Below, piece by piece: positions 15,754-24,194 of a stretch of DNA of 64,000 nucleotides. Where the stretch lies: contig NZ_CP139986.1 of NCBI RefSeq assembly GCF_034424175.1, positions 2,790,001-2,854,000 on the forward strand, read 5' to 3'. Position numbers and translations under genes: made by a program. Source of the stretch: Kluyvera intermedia. Its GTDB lineage: Bacteria; Pseudomonadota; Gammaproteobacteria; Enterobacterales; Enterobacteriaceae. The first letter of the stretch is position 1, and every line of letters starts with the position of its first letter. The notes beneath the pieces are model-generated. The model searched no databases, had not been told where the DNA came from, and worked only from the letters and a program-made list of their open reading frames with translations.

Positions 15754-16257
15754 TTAATTATTGTTTCTGTACCAGGGTATGAAGAGTCTTAGGGTTCCCC
15801 CCCAGAATACGCCATCAATAAGCCCTGTAACATAGCCAAACAACATAGTAAAACCTGCGGATGAACTTAATACTGGATGCAGGTATAGGGTTGATGTAAG
15901 GATAAATTTAGCACAAAAAGCAATTACAATTAGCGCTAGGGTCAAGGGTGTCCCAGCCCTAATAATCATGCCTGGATTATCAGAATTTTTAAGCGGTGGC
16001 AGTGAGCGCCACAATGTGAATCCAAGAGCAGTTCCTGTTAAAAGTCCTATTGCCATCATTGTAAGGCTTATGCCAGTCAATTCAGTCTCAACGATAACAC
16101 CATATGCTCCCCATACAAGAAAAAGTATCGGGAGAAAAAAAAGCCTCCCGATTTTCATTTCCCGGTCATAAAGAGCAGCAAAACCACGTCGAATTAAAAA
16201 AGCCAGTAGAATCCATACCCATACGGGTGTACCTCTGAGAAAGAGTTCTACATCCAT
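15754..16257 (-). CDS. Integral membrane protein of unknown function
   Basis: A 167-residue protein with about five to six hydrophobic segments (roughly 10-24, 38-55, 65-82, 103-122 and 132-150). I do not recognise it with certainty; the MDVELFLRGTPVWVWILLAF start and LPILFLVWGAYG segment resemble a DUF6622-type membrane family. It follows an XRE/membrane regulator gene 61 bp downstream in the same direction, so the two may form an operon. It is inserted among phage tail genes, the usual place for lysogenic cargo genes. No catalytic motif is seen. Confidence 0.6.
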   Translation of the reverse strand: MDVELFLRGTPVWVWILLAFLIRRGFAALYDREMKIGRLFFLPILFLVWGAYGVIVETELTGISLTMMAIGLLTGTALGFTLWRSLPPLKNSDNPGMIIRAGTPLTLALIVIAFCAKFILTSTLYLHPVLSSSAGFTMLFGYVTGLIDGVFWGGTLRLFIPWYRNNN

Positions 16258-16318
16258 AAATCATCTCAATTAAAATGTTAATTTTTTTCGTACAGGGATA
16301 CAAATACAAAATCATTTC

Positions 16319-16816
16319 TCAGTTTTTTTTGTTTTCCGCTCTCTTATTTCCTGACCGAAGAAGTTTCTGCAATCTACGTTTTTGCCATACGACTATTTTC
16401 CCGCGCATAACGAAAACTCTTACTCCCCTAAATATGACGAGCCCTCCCCATATAACTGCTACTACAACGGACCAGTAACTTTGGGGTGTGAATAGATAGT
16501 TGATAATCATTAAAGCGGTGCATATCAAAATTGCAGTAACTAGAATCCTATAAAACCGGGTTTCCTGCTCTACCTGAATTTTGGCTTCGCATATACGTTC
16601 ATCAAGAGCCTGGTTGGTAACATAAGTATGTTCCGAGAGTTCAGAAACATTTACCTCAAAGGCTGAAGCAATCGCACTGAGTGTTTCCAGACTCGGTTTC
16701 TGGCCTTTCTCAGTCCTCTGCACAGTCCTTACAGAAAGAGAGGCGACTTCAGCCAGTTGTTCCTGTGACCAGGCTTTTCTCAGACGGTATATTTTCACTT
16801 TTTCAGCGACAGTCAT
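16319..16816 (-). CDS. XRE-family helix-turn-helix protein with a two-TM membrane domain
   Basis: A 165-residue protein from the MTVAEKVK start; an upstream start at 16837 is possible. Residues 5-60 form an XRE helix-turn-helix (KIYRLRKAWSQEQLAEVASL, then VRTVQRTEKGQKPSLETL). A short linker leads to two hydrophobic helices (about 91-109 and 115-130) and a basic tail (KRRLQKLLRSGNKR). Joining a DNA-binding domain to a 2TM domain suggests a membrane-anchored transcription factor, perhaps sensing envelope state or binding the neighbouring membrane protein. Such XRE-2TM proteins are known in bacteria but their roles are mostly unassigned. Confidence 0.75.
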   Translation of the reverse strand: MTVAEKVKIYRLRKAWSQEQLAEVASLSVRTVQRTEKGQKPSLETLSAIASAFEVNVSELSEHTYVTNQALDERICEAKIQVEQETRFYRILVTAILICTALMIINYLFTPQSYWSVVVAVIWGGLVIFRGVRVFVMRGKIVVWQKRRLQKLLRSGNKRAENKKN

Positions 16817-16837
16817 CATTTTTTCCGTTATCTGCAA

Positions 16838-17288
16838 TGTCTGAGTAATCCTTGCATATCAGCTCGGCTGCCGTATATGACACCACCGTGACAGCAAGGC
16901 GACACAGCTGCGACATCACACCGGAACCCAGCATGTCACGTACATAGTTAAGGTTCAGAATATACATTTTTATCTGATGCTGACAATGAGAATTGGATTC
17001 GAATGAGAGAGAAAACATTAACTCCCCTGCTGTGAGGATAGATGCTTCATCCAACCTACGCCGCTAAGGTGCATGATCGAATGCTGGAAATTGTTCTGCC
17101 GAGATGGTGTTGTCTATTTGAAATCATTGTACTCCCGGTAGGAGGTATAACAATTGCAAATCCCTATAGTTAGTAATCTTATGACAATCACCTGCATCAG
17201 GATAATTAGAAAAATAGCGATTAAAAACAGAATAGATGATTAATCTACTAACTCGGTTACATCATACTGAACGTTTGAAATCGAGCGG
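16838..17288. other. Non-coding or doubtful region upstream of the XRE gene
   Basis: A 451-bp region between the XRE gene and the tail-gene remnant. A minus-strand reading frame of up to 83 codons (16803-17054) overlaps the XRE start and has no convincing ribosome binding site or similarity, so it is not called. The rest is AT-rich and probably includes the XRE promoter. Confidence 0.45.
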
Positions 17289-17712
17289 TTAGTCGTACAT
17301 ATCAACGCGCGTAATGATTACATTGCCATGCCCATCGGTAAATCCTAAATTCTCGACCCCGGTTGGAGAGCCTCCATCACCATAGGCGATAACCCGTGAA
17401 CCACTATTTTCCGCATGCACGATTGCCCGATAATTAGATTGCCATGGCCTCGCCCCCCTGAATGTATAATCCCTACAGCAATTCCCATATATTGAGGTAT
17501 GCATGCCCATTTTCCAGAATAACAGGCGTTAGTCCCTATTCCATTGTCCGATGCGATGCCACTCCCCCCTACTCGCACGAGATCGGCCAGAGTCTTTGTT
17601 TCATTTTTCAGAATGCAGGTGCCGTTTTTGTTGCCAGTAATGTAAGCGGGATACTCTCAGGCGACACGCACACATCACCCGTATCCGTCGTCAACAGAAC
17701 ACCGTATGACAT
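17289..17712 (-). pseudogene. Phage tail-associated gene broken by a nonsense codon and a frameshift
   Basis: From ATG 17712 the frame reads MSYGVLLTTDTGDVCVA, meets an in-frame TGA, then continues EYPAYITGNKNGTCILKN to a G-rich tract near 17455, where reading must shift to continue ARPWQSNYRAIVHAENSGSR to the stop at 17289. With seven G residues instead of six the frames join (HSGGARPW). The start follows the previous gene's stop by two bases, typical of phage tail operons. The product resembles small proteins encoded after the host-specificity protein, of unknown role. Confidence 0.7.
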
Positions 17713-17714
17713 AA

Positions 17715-18038
17715 TTATTTCTCTATTGTGATAATCAGAAATGCACGCCCGGCCTGAAAGGTATCGGCCGCATATTCAGTATCTCCTGCAGCGGATACTG
17801 TCAGAGTATTTCCTGAAACCTTCACACGCCTGCGCCCACTTCCCATCCCACCAGAAAGGGTGTCTGAGTTATTCAGTACATGATAGAAGTTAAGGCGCAG
17901 GCCGGAAGGCACAGGTATTGTCCATGTCCCTGACTTTTGCCCATCAGTCAGTAACTGGCTCCCATATACTGACACGGGCTTGATACCGTAGTTATTAGGA
18001 TTGCCATTCGCATCCCAAGTCTGGACTCCCCAGGCCAT
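17715..18038 (-). CDS. Phage tail-region protein, 107 residues
   Basis: An intact small protein (MAWGVQTWDANGNPNNYG to FLIITIEK) of the type encoded just after the host-specificity protein in lambda-like tail operons. It looks all-beta, with no signal peptide or membrane segment. Its ATG overlaps the stop of the broken J-like gene (TGATG), so translation would be coupled. It is the only fully open tail reading frame here, but its partners are inactivated, so it is probably not used for a virion. Confidence 0.65.
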   Translation of the reverse strand: MAWGVQTWDANGNPNNYGIKPVSVYGSQLLTDGQKSGTWTIPVPSGLRLNFYHVLNNSDTLSGGMGSGRRRVKVSGNTLTVSAAGDTEYAADTFQAGRAFLIITIEK

Positions 18039-18785
18039 CAGAATACCCCTGTTATTTTACCAATCTGAACACGCAGTACGTTGTTTCCGTCTTTAACACT
18101 CTGGGTAGTGTTGGTGATTTTCATAGCCCCATCACCAGAAGTGCCTCCATTAATTTCAAACGTTCCGTCTGCTTTCATGATGGTGCCCGTTTTCCCTGGA
18201 ACATAATTCGATGAACGAAGTTCACCAATTTTCGCAAGGGTAATACTGGCATACTGAATAAACGCATCACTGATAAATACCTGCCCATTAACCACGGCAA
18301 AAGGTGAATATTGCGTGGTTCCGCTGCCGCTCATCAGGACAAACTGGTTAGCATTAAACCCAATGCGGGTAACTACTGGCTTTCCGGCCTCTGCCAGCAC
18401 CGCAATCGACATCCCGGCGTTATACATTATCCCGTTGATGCGAACCCCGGTTTTAAGGGTGTAAATCGCTGAGGCTCCGGTGGCGTCAACGGCGGCGGTC
18501 AACTTATCTTCCAGCGCCGCAGTTACGCCATTAAACTGCGCCTGCACCTACGTGGACATTTCCGCCATGGCCTTATCCACATCAGCGATAGTTGTCTTCA
18601 CCACTAGGATATCGGCGCGAACCTCACCTAACTGAGCAAACTGATGCTCGACAGTTTCCGTGGTTCGCCAGCGCGTTCTGCATAATGCCTTCAAGGTTCG
18701 TATCAATGTCGCTCGTCAGGCGGTCGCCATCTTCTGAATTCAGGAAGTCATCTGCAATATCCCTGAAAGGTTGTACAGAGATCAA
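18038..18785 (-). pseudogene. 3' part of a lambda J-like host-specificity (tail tip) gene
   Basis: The minus strand encodes FRDIADDFLNSEDGDRLTSD, then after a one-base insertion near 18656 TVEHQFAQLGEVRADILVVK, an in-frame TAG at 18548-18550, then VQAQFNGVTAALEDKLTAAV and the tail LRVQIGKITGVF. This matches the C-terminal region of lambda J-type proteins, which contact the host receptor. The 5' part is missing, cut near 18785 close to the island end. It is dead by truncation, frameshift and nonsense mutation. Confidence 0.75.
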
Positions 18786-18904
18786 GGCATAGACACTCAA
18801 AAATTGTTGGGTCATAAAACAAGTAAAATGACTGATAAGTACAACGATGATAGAGGTAAAAATTGGGTTGTTATTGATTCTAAAACAGGATGATCAGGGT
18901 AGTT

Positions 18905-18927
18905 TTTTGGGGAGAGTTTTGGGGAAA
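18905..18927 (+). repeat. Island-end repeats TTTTGGGGA (right copies)
   Basis: Two tandem copies of TTTTGGGGA lie here; the second is part of GTTTTGGGGAAA (18916-18927), identical to 4322-4333 at the other end. They lie 67-90 bp from the icd stop, where arm-type integrase sites would be expected. The reading as arm sites is inference. Confidence 0.45.
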
Positions 18928-18945
18928 ATTTTTAGCGCACCTAAA

Positions 18946-18974
18946 ATAACGGGAACCTACTGGCTCCCGTTATT
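18946..18974 (-). terminator. Terminator of functional icd
   Basis: Arms AATAACGGGAACC and GGCTCCCGTTATT (one A-C mismatch) with an ACT-type loop, and T-runs on either side. Its sequence resembles the ancestral terminator at 3995-4022, consistent with the element carrying its own version of the icd 3' end. Confidence 0.85.
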
Positions 18975-18993
18975 TTCTAACCCAGAATCTGGA

Positions 18994-20244
18994 TTACATG
19001 TTTTTGATGATCGCGTCACCAAACTCTGAACATTTCAGCAGCTTAGCGCCTTCCATTAGACGTTCGAAGTCATAGGTCACGGTCTTCGCGGCGATTGCGC
19101 CTTCGGTGCCTTTGACAATCAGGTCAGCGGCTTCGAACCATTCCATATGGCGGAGCATCATCTCTGCGGACAGGATGATAGAACCTGGGTTCACTTTATC
19201 CTGACCTGCGTACTTAGGTGCCGTACCGTGGGTCGCTTCAAACAGTGCACATTCGTCACCGATGTTCGCGCCTGGGGCGATACCGATACCACCAACCTGA
19301 GCAGCCAGCGCATCAGAAATGTAGTCGCCATTGAGGTTCATACAGGCGATAACGTCGTACTCAGCAGGACGCAGCAGGATTTGCTGCAAGAACGCATCGG
19401 CGATCACATCTTTAATGATGATCTCTTTACCGGTGTTCGGGTTCTTAATTTTCTGCCATGGGCCGCCATCAATCAGCTCGCCACCGAATTCGTCGCGAAT
19501 CAACTGGTAACCCCAGTCTTTGAACGCGCCTTCGGTGAACTTCATGATGTTGCCTTTGTGAACCAGAGTCAGAGAATCGCGGTCATTGGTGATGACATAT
19601 TCGATTGCCGCACGTACCAGACGTTTGGTCCCTTCTTCTGAACACGGCTTGATGCCGATACCGCAATGCTCTGGGAAGCGAATTTTCTTCACGCCCATTT
19701 CATCACGTAGGAATTTGATCACTTTCTCAGCTTCAGCAGAGTCTGCTTTCCACTCGATGCCCGCATAGATATCTTCTGAGTTCTCACGGAAGATAACCAT
19801 ATCGGTCAGTTCTGGGTGTTTAACTGGGCTTGGGGTGCCCTGATAGTAACGAACCGGGCGCAGGCAAACATACAGATCCAGTTCCTGACGCAGTGCAACG
19901 TTCAGGGAACGGATACCGCCGCCAACTGGCGTGGTCAGAGGGCCTTTGATTGCAACGCGGTAATCGCGGATGAGATCCAGCGTTTCGGCTGGCAGCCAGA
20001 CGTCCTGGCCGTAGAGTTGGGTAGATTTTTCCCCGGTGTAAATTTCCATCCAGGAAATTTTACGCTCGCCTTTGTAGGCTTTTTCAACAGCGGCATCAAC
20101 CACTTTAAGCATTGCCGGAGTCACGTCAATGCCGATACCGTCGCCTTCAATAAATGGGATAATCGGATTGTGTGGCACGTTCAGCTTGCCGTCTTTCAGG
20201 GTGATTTTTTGACCTTCCGCCGGAACAACTACTTTGCTTTCCAT
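18994..20244 (-). CDS. icd: Isocitrate dehydrogenase (NADP+)
   Basis: A full-length 416-residue TCA-cycle enzyme converting isocitrate to 2-oxoglutarate, CO2 and NADPH in the cytosol. The phosphorylatable active-site Ser lies in GGGIRSLNVALRQ (Ser113 in E. coli), the target of AceK. NADP-binding and catalytic blocks are seen at IPFIEGDGIG, HCGIGIKPCSE and LNGDYISDALAAQVGG. The last 165 bp are duplicated at 4040-4204: the present 3' end was brought in by the integrated island, but the encoded C-terminus (EFGDAIIKNM) is essentially unchanged, so activity is kept. Confidence 0.98.
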   Translation of the reverse strand: MESKVVVPAEGQKITLKDGKLNVPHNPIIPFIEGDGIGIDVTPAMLKVVDAAVEKAYKGERKISWMEIYTGEKSTQLYGQDVWLPAETLDLIRDYRVAIKGPLTTPVGGGIRSLNVALRQELDLYVCLRPVRYYQGTPSPVKHPELTDMVIFRENSEDIYAGIEWKADSAEAEKVIKFLRDEMGVKKIRFPEHCGIGIKPCSEEGTKRLVRAAIEYVITNDRDSLTLVHKGNIMKFTEGAFKDWGYQLIRDEFGGELIDGGPWQKIKNPNTGKEIIIKDVIADAFLQQILLRPAEYDVIACMNLNGDYISDALAAQVGGIGIAPGANIGDECALFEATHGTAPKYAGQDKVNPGSIILSAEMMLRHMEWFEAADLIVKGTEGAIAAKTVTYDFERLMEGAKLLKCSEFGDAIIKNM

Positions 20245-20458
20245 TCACCTCTCCTTCGAGCGCTACTGGTGTGCTCGTCATCCTTTACGCCACAGGTTGT
20301 TGCCGCTACTACGCCCACTCCATAAGCCTGGAGATGCACTGTCTTACCGTCTTCCTGCAACACAAAGAGTTAGAGCATTTTTGTTAATGTTTTGTAATAA
20401 GCCTGTCAATACTACCTGATTGTTTGGCGCCATGAAAGACTCTCGTTATTAGGCTATA
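20245..20458. promoter_or_regulatory. icd / rluE divergent promoter region
   Basis: A 214-bp divergent spacer. On the rluE side TATAAT lies within GGCTATAATGCGCG just upstream of the rluE start and is a clear -10 element. On the icd side the AT-rich stretch around 20370-20420 is the likely promoter. In E. coli icd is controlled by ArcA and Cra, but I cannot place those sites with confidence here. Confidence 0.5.
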
Positions 20459-21106
20459 ATGCGCGAATCTATAAAGCCTGAAAATACTATGATTAAGACT
20501 TCATTTAGAAAAAACCAGCTTGAGCGATTCAGCTCACGACAAGCAACCAAACAACGTAAAGATAACCAACCAAAACGCGTTATCTTGTTCAATAAACCCT
20601 ATGATGTTTTGCCGCAATTTACTGATGAAGCGGGTCGAAGCACCCTAAAAGATTTTATTCCCGTACAGAATGTATACGCTGCCGGACGCCTTGACCGAGA
20701 TAGCGAAGGTCTGTTGGTGTTAACAAATGACGGTGCGTTACAAGCCAGGCTCACTCAGCCAGGTAAGCGTACGGGAAAAATCTATTATGTGCAGGTTGAG
20801 GGGCAACCGACGGATGACGCGATGGAAGCACTTCGCCTCGGTGTAACGCTAAACGATGGTCCTACATTACCCGCCGGTATTGAGTGTGTTGATGAACCGG
20901 AATGGTTATGGCCGCGTAATCCACCGATTCGCGAGCGAAAAGCCATCCCAACCGCCTGGCTAAAAGTGACTTTATATGAGGGGCGAAACCGGCAAGTCAG
21001 AAGGATGACCGCGCATGTTGGCTATCCGACGCTACGGTTAATCCGTTACTCAATGGGGGATTACACGCTAGATAATCTGCCAAATGGACAATGGCGAGAT
21101 GCCTGA
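20459..21106 (+). CDS. rluE: 23S rRNA pseudouridine(2457) synthase RluE
   Basis: A 215-residue RsuA/RluBEF-family pseudouridine synthase modifying U2457 of 23S rRNA. The catalytic Asp lies in GRLDRDSEGLLVLTNDG. RVILFNKPYDVLPQF opens the domain, and NRQVRRMTAHVGYPTLRLIR is the C-terminal signature. The N-terminus is basic (KTSFRKNQLERFSSRQATKQ), as in E. coli RluE, and lacks an S4 domain. The 20459 start matches the E. coli protein start; an internal ATG at 20489 is an alternative. It is divergent from icd, as in E. coli. Confidence 0.95.
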   Translation: MRESIKPENTMIKTSFRKNQLERFSSRQATKQRKDNQPKRVILFNKPYDVLPQFTDEAGRSTLKDFIPVQNVYAAGRLDRDSEGLLVLTNDGALQARLTQPGKRTGKIYYVQVEGQPTDDAMEALRLGVTLNDGPTLPAGIECVDEPEWLWPRNPPIRERKAIPTAWLKVTLYEGRNRQVRRMTAHVGYPTLRLIRYSMGDYTLDNLPNGQWRDA

Positions 21107-21157
21107 ACATCAACAGATGAGTGCGGAACATGCTCCGCACTCATCCGCCGCTGCGGG

Positions 21158-22003
21158 TTAAGAGATATCTGGGACAATGATGCTCTTATATTTTTCCAGT
21201 ACCGGTGAGTTGACGTCGGAGGCGTTTTTAAGCTGCCACAGATTGCGCGAGATCCCATCGTTTACCAGGTAGATAACGCCGGTTTCAATAGCCGACATCA
21301 GGCACAGCATCACCGGTTCATTCACCGTGTAGCCAATTTCCCCTTCCAGCAGGCGCTGGTAATCAATGTAGCGGAATACCCCTGCCTGGAATTCATAAGA
21401 GAGAATCGTTTTGCTGGTATTAACCGAGGATAGCACTTCACCGGTGCTAACATTGACCACACGTAAGTTAACCGCAATCTGATCGAGTTGGTATTGCGTG
21501 CTGGCCCCGATACCAAAGTACCGCGCCCCTGCCCCACCGGATTTCACATTGCTCTCATAACCGATTATCGACCCTTCAATCAGAATATTCGCCGCGACAA
21601 GTGAAGGGAGCGGCCCACGGTTATTGTCCGAGACCGTGCCATTTTCCTGCGCGGCGCGGATAATTTTGCGTTCGTTAAGCAGATTTTGCAGACCCTGGCG
21701 TTCTAACGGCGTGAACCAGTTTGAATCTTTCAAAGCGGAAACCAACATAGCCGTGGCACTTTGCGGTACTGACGTTGAAAAGTTACTGGCAGGATAGGGC
21801 TTGAACTGCCCGGTTTCATCCTGAATGTTGTAGACCGAGACAAACAGTTTCCCCACCGGTGGTGGCAGATGCGTTAGATCCTGATAGCTCTGCGAACGCG
21901 GCAACAACGTTGGTTTTGCCGCTTCTTTGGGTGCAGAGGTAATGCAACCTGTCAGCATGAACAGGCTAATAAGAATAGCCACTACGCCAGTTATCTTTTT
22001 CAT
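21158..22003 (-). CDS. csgG: Curli secretion channel lipoprotein CsgG
   Basis: A 281-residue outer-membrane lipoprotein forming the nonameric curli export pore. The start at 22003 gives a signal peptide ending in the lipobox LTGC. Conserved blocks include FVSVYNIQDETGQFKPYPAS, which holds the constriction loop (Tyr and Asn), and SIIGYESNVKSGG, which begins the transmembrane hairpin. The frame runs on to 22090 but that extension overlaps csgF and has no homology. It is the last gene of csgDEFG, 19 bp after csgF. Confidence 0.97.
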   Translation of the reverse strand: MKKITGVVAILISLFMLTGCITSAPKEAAKPTLLPRSQSYQDLTHLPPPVGKLFVSVYNIQDETGQFKPYPASNFSTSVPQSATAMLVSALKDSNWFTPLERQGLQNLLNERKIIRAAQENGTVSDNNRGPLPSLVAANILIEGSIIGYESNVKSGGAGARYFGIGASTQYQLDQIAVNLRVVNVSTGEVLSSVNTSKTILSYEFQAGVFRYIDYQRLLEGEIGYTVNEPVMLCLMSAIETGVIYLVNDGISRNLWQLKNASDVNSPVLEKYKSIIVPDIS

Positions 22004-22022
22004 GTCAGTATCTCGCCACGCT

Positions 22023-22439
22023 TTAATTCGATGAAATACTACTGAGTCCATCCACCTGGATGGTCGACGATTTCCCTGTGGTGCGGTCAAGAATATTCAT
22101 CATGAGCTGCCCATCAGTATTTTTGATATCCACAATAAAATCTTTGGTAACGAGACGCCCTGGTTTCCCGGTTGAGATATTCCCCATTAAGTTTCCAAGT
22201 AGTTGGGATTGAATAGCAGAGGTAAAGTTATCCAGCGCCGAGGGTGTCGAAGACGTACTATTCCAGTCATAAGCATCTGGGTCTTTATAGGAATTTTGCG
22301 CATTAGCCTGCGACAGTAAAAAAGAACCGTTATTGGGGTTGCCGCCAAAGTTAGGGTTAACAAACTGGAAGGTCATGTTCCCTGCCTGGGCAGCGGTAGA
22401 CAACAAACTCATACCAAGAATCAAAGAAAGCACTTTCAT
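22023..22439 (-). CDS. csgF: Curli assembly component CsgF
   Basis: A 138-residue secreted protein with a signal peptide (cleaved after AAQA). It binds CsgG at the cell surface and helps anchor CsgB so that subunits nucleate outside the cell. The mature N-terminus, GNMTFQFVNPNFGGNPNNGS, is the segment known to insert into the CsgG channel and is almost identical to the E. coli sequence. It lies nine bases after csgE in the csgDEFG operon. Confidence 0.97.
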   Translation of the reverse strand: MKVLSLILGMSLLSTAAQAGNMTFQFVNPNFGGNPNNGSFLLSQANAQNSYKDPDAYDWNSTSSTPSALDNFTSAIQSQLLGNLMGNISTGKPGRLVTKDFIVDIKNTDGQLMMNILDRTTGKSSTIQVDGLSSISSN

Positions 22440-22448
22440 CGTACACTC

Positions 22449-22838
22449 CTAGAATTCGTCGTGGGTTAAATCACCAGTATTTAATAACGCTTTGTTGATG
22501 GCTCTTTTTTGCAAAGATTCATACACTGAGGCCAAAGCGATATTCACTTGTTTATCGAAGTCCCTTTTATTGGGGTATAAAAAAGTCTGATACAATAAAT
22601 CCTGATCAACCTTTATAATGATCCAACTACCCCAACGGGCGCTGGGACGTTCATTAATCGTAATTGAGCCAGGGTACTCTTCTTCCCAATGGTCAGTAAA
22701 TTCACGATAGAAATCATGACCAATACGGGTAATCGTGTTATCCGTCACGAGTCCTGGCACTTCAATTTCAGCAGAAATACTGGTGTGCGAAACCAATAGC
22801 ATCATGACTGAAACTATTATACAGAGGTGATGTTTCAT
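22449..22838 (-). CDS. csgE: Curli periplasmic specificity factor CsgE
   Basis: A 129-residue periplasmic protein with a signal peptide (MKHHLCIIVSVMMLLVSHTSISA). It caps the CsgG channel and delivers unfolded CsgA to it. Conserved segments are GLVTDNTITRIGHDFYREF and SARWGSWIIIKVD. It starts two bases after the csgD stop, so the two are translationally coupled. Confidence 0.95.
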   Translation of the reverse strand: MKHHLCIIVSVMMLLVSHTSISAEIEVPGLVTDNTITRIGHDFYREFTDHWEEEYPGSITINERPSARWGSWIIIKVDQDLLYQTFLYPNKRDFDKQVNIALASVYESLQKRAINKALLNTGDLTHDEF

Positions 22839-22840
22839 AT

Positions 22841-23491
22841 TTATCGCCTGAGGTTTTCGTTAGCCCAGGTAACGGCCTGCGTCCTGTTTTTTACTTCTAT
22901 CTTTCTAAAAAGATTATATAAATGGGTTTTAACGGTGTTTTCGCTAATAAATAGCAAACGCGCTATTTCAACATTCGATGCACCAATCCTGAGTTTATTG
23001 AGAATATCTTTCTCTCTTTGCGTCAGGCCGCTGGTATCATCATGATAGCGGTAATTTCCAGACTGATTAATAAGATAGCTAGTAAGATCATGAGGGAAGT
23101 GGCAGCCACCTTTTAATACATTTCGAATCCCTTCGATTAATGTGTGCTCGTCAACCGAAAGGTTGAATACGGCACTAATATCAGTCCAAAGTTCTACTTC
23201 GCGGAAAGAGTAGTCTTCAGGAACATTAAACAGCAGAACCTTCACTTTACCATGAAGACGGCGTAGTTCATTTTGCCACTGCAGGGTTCTTTTCTTCTCA
23301 AACTCACTTAAATCAACCAATGCCAGTATGCGTTCGGATTCCACTGGCTCCAGCATTTTTTGAATATTCTGTATCTTAACGTTAATCGCGAGTGCATTTT
23401 TTAGTTGATGAACAAGCGCGGTCGCTTGTAACGAAGGCCTTGTTATTAACAGTAAAATATCATTATTTACCGGATCTTTATCTGTCGGCAT
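22841..23491 (-). CDS. csgD: Curli and biofilm master regulator CsgD
   Basis: A 216-residue LuxR/FixJ-type regulator that activates csgBAC. The MPTDKDPVN start gives the same length as E. coli CsgD; the frame extends six codons further. The N-terminal receiver-like domain is divergent from E. coli, while the C-terminal helix-turn-helix is strongly conserved (TQREKDILNKLRIGASNVEI, SENTVKTHLYNLFRKI, NRTQAVTWANENLRR). A divergent sensor half with a conserved DNA-binding half suggests altered inputs and the same targets. It is transcribed away from csgB across a 703-bp spacer. Confidence 0.95.
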   Translation of the reverse strand: MPTDKDPVNNDILLLITRPSLQATALVHQLKNALAINVKIQNIQKMLEPVESERILALVDLSEFEKKRTLQWQNELRRLHGKVKVLLFNVPEDYSFREVELWTDISAVFNLSVDEHTLIEGIRNVLKGGCHFPHDLTSYLINQSGNYRYHDDTSGLTQREKDILNKLRIGASNVEIARLLFISENTVKTHLYNLFRKIEVKNRTQAVTWANENLRR

Positions 23492-24194
23492 TATGTAAAC
23501 CCCATCCACTTGCTGCTGGGAATGCGGCCCCTTTCTGGCACATATTAATAATACATATCAGAAAGGGCTGCTGTTCTGTGTAGTTGCTGATTAATAAGTA
23601 TGACAATAAGGGGAGCGAATCCTATTCAATAAGATTTCGACTTCCAAAGTGCTGCAATACTGTTCAATCTAGACTTTGATATTTTTAGCGCAAGGGTTAT
23701 TTGTGTGTCAAAATGTAACAGAGTGATGTCATTTTATTACAGAGGGCGATGTATTTCTCTTTGTTTTATATCTACTTTTTATTTTTAAATTATGTATTAC
23801 TCATTTTCGTATGTGCTTATGCCACCTACGAAATCCAGGTTATATCTCCCTTTCGTAGCAAAAAAACAACAAGCGTAAATTTTCCCTTCCAACCATGGAG
23901 TGATGGATAGTGGCCTGCAGGGTAGGTGTAAACTTTTCCAGTAAAAAATCTGCTGTAAAAATAATATCAACCAAAAATGAATCCTAATCCTTAACATTCA
24001 ATGATCATCACCCGCTAAAACTCATACTTTTCCCCGAGTCCTAAATTCAAAATACATCATCTGGGTGAAAAACATCATCGCTCTGGGCAGACATACTCAA
24101 TCCAGAAATCAGATTCATCCAATATTAACCTTGTAGTTATGGCATGGCTGATTTAACTCCTGACTTTAACCGCAGGTTAAATCAAGGTGAAATT
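23492..24194. promoter_or_regulatory. csgD-csgB regulatory region
   Basis: A 703-bp AT-rich spacer, close in size to the E. coli csgD-csgB region (about 750 bp), where OmpR, IHF, H-NS, CpxR and others act. It should hold the csgD promoter on the minus strand and csgBAC promoter on the plus strand. A 66-codon minus-strand frame inside it (23797-23997) lacks support. I cannot place individual factor sites with confidence. Confidence 0.65.

Noticed and set aside
16803..17054. An 83-codon minus-strand gene upstream of the XRE regulator
   Set aside because: It overlaps the regulator start, lacks a ribosome binding site, and shows no recognisable similarity.
14225..18785. An intact prophage
   Set aside because: Only tail-tip, fibre and small tail-region genes remain, most broken; there are no capsid, terminase, lysis, repressor or integrase genes.
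23797..23997. A 66-codon minus-strand gene in the csgD-csgB spacer
   Set aside because: This is a long regulatory region in relatives; the frame is low-complexity, has no Shine-Dalgarno and no known counterpart.
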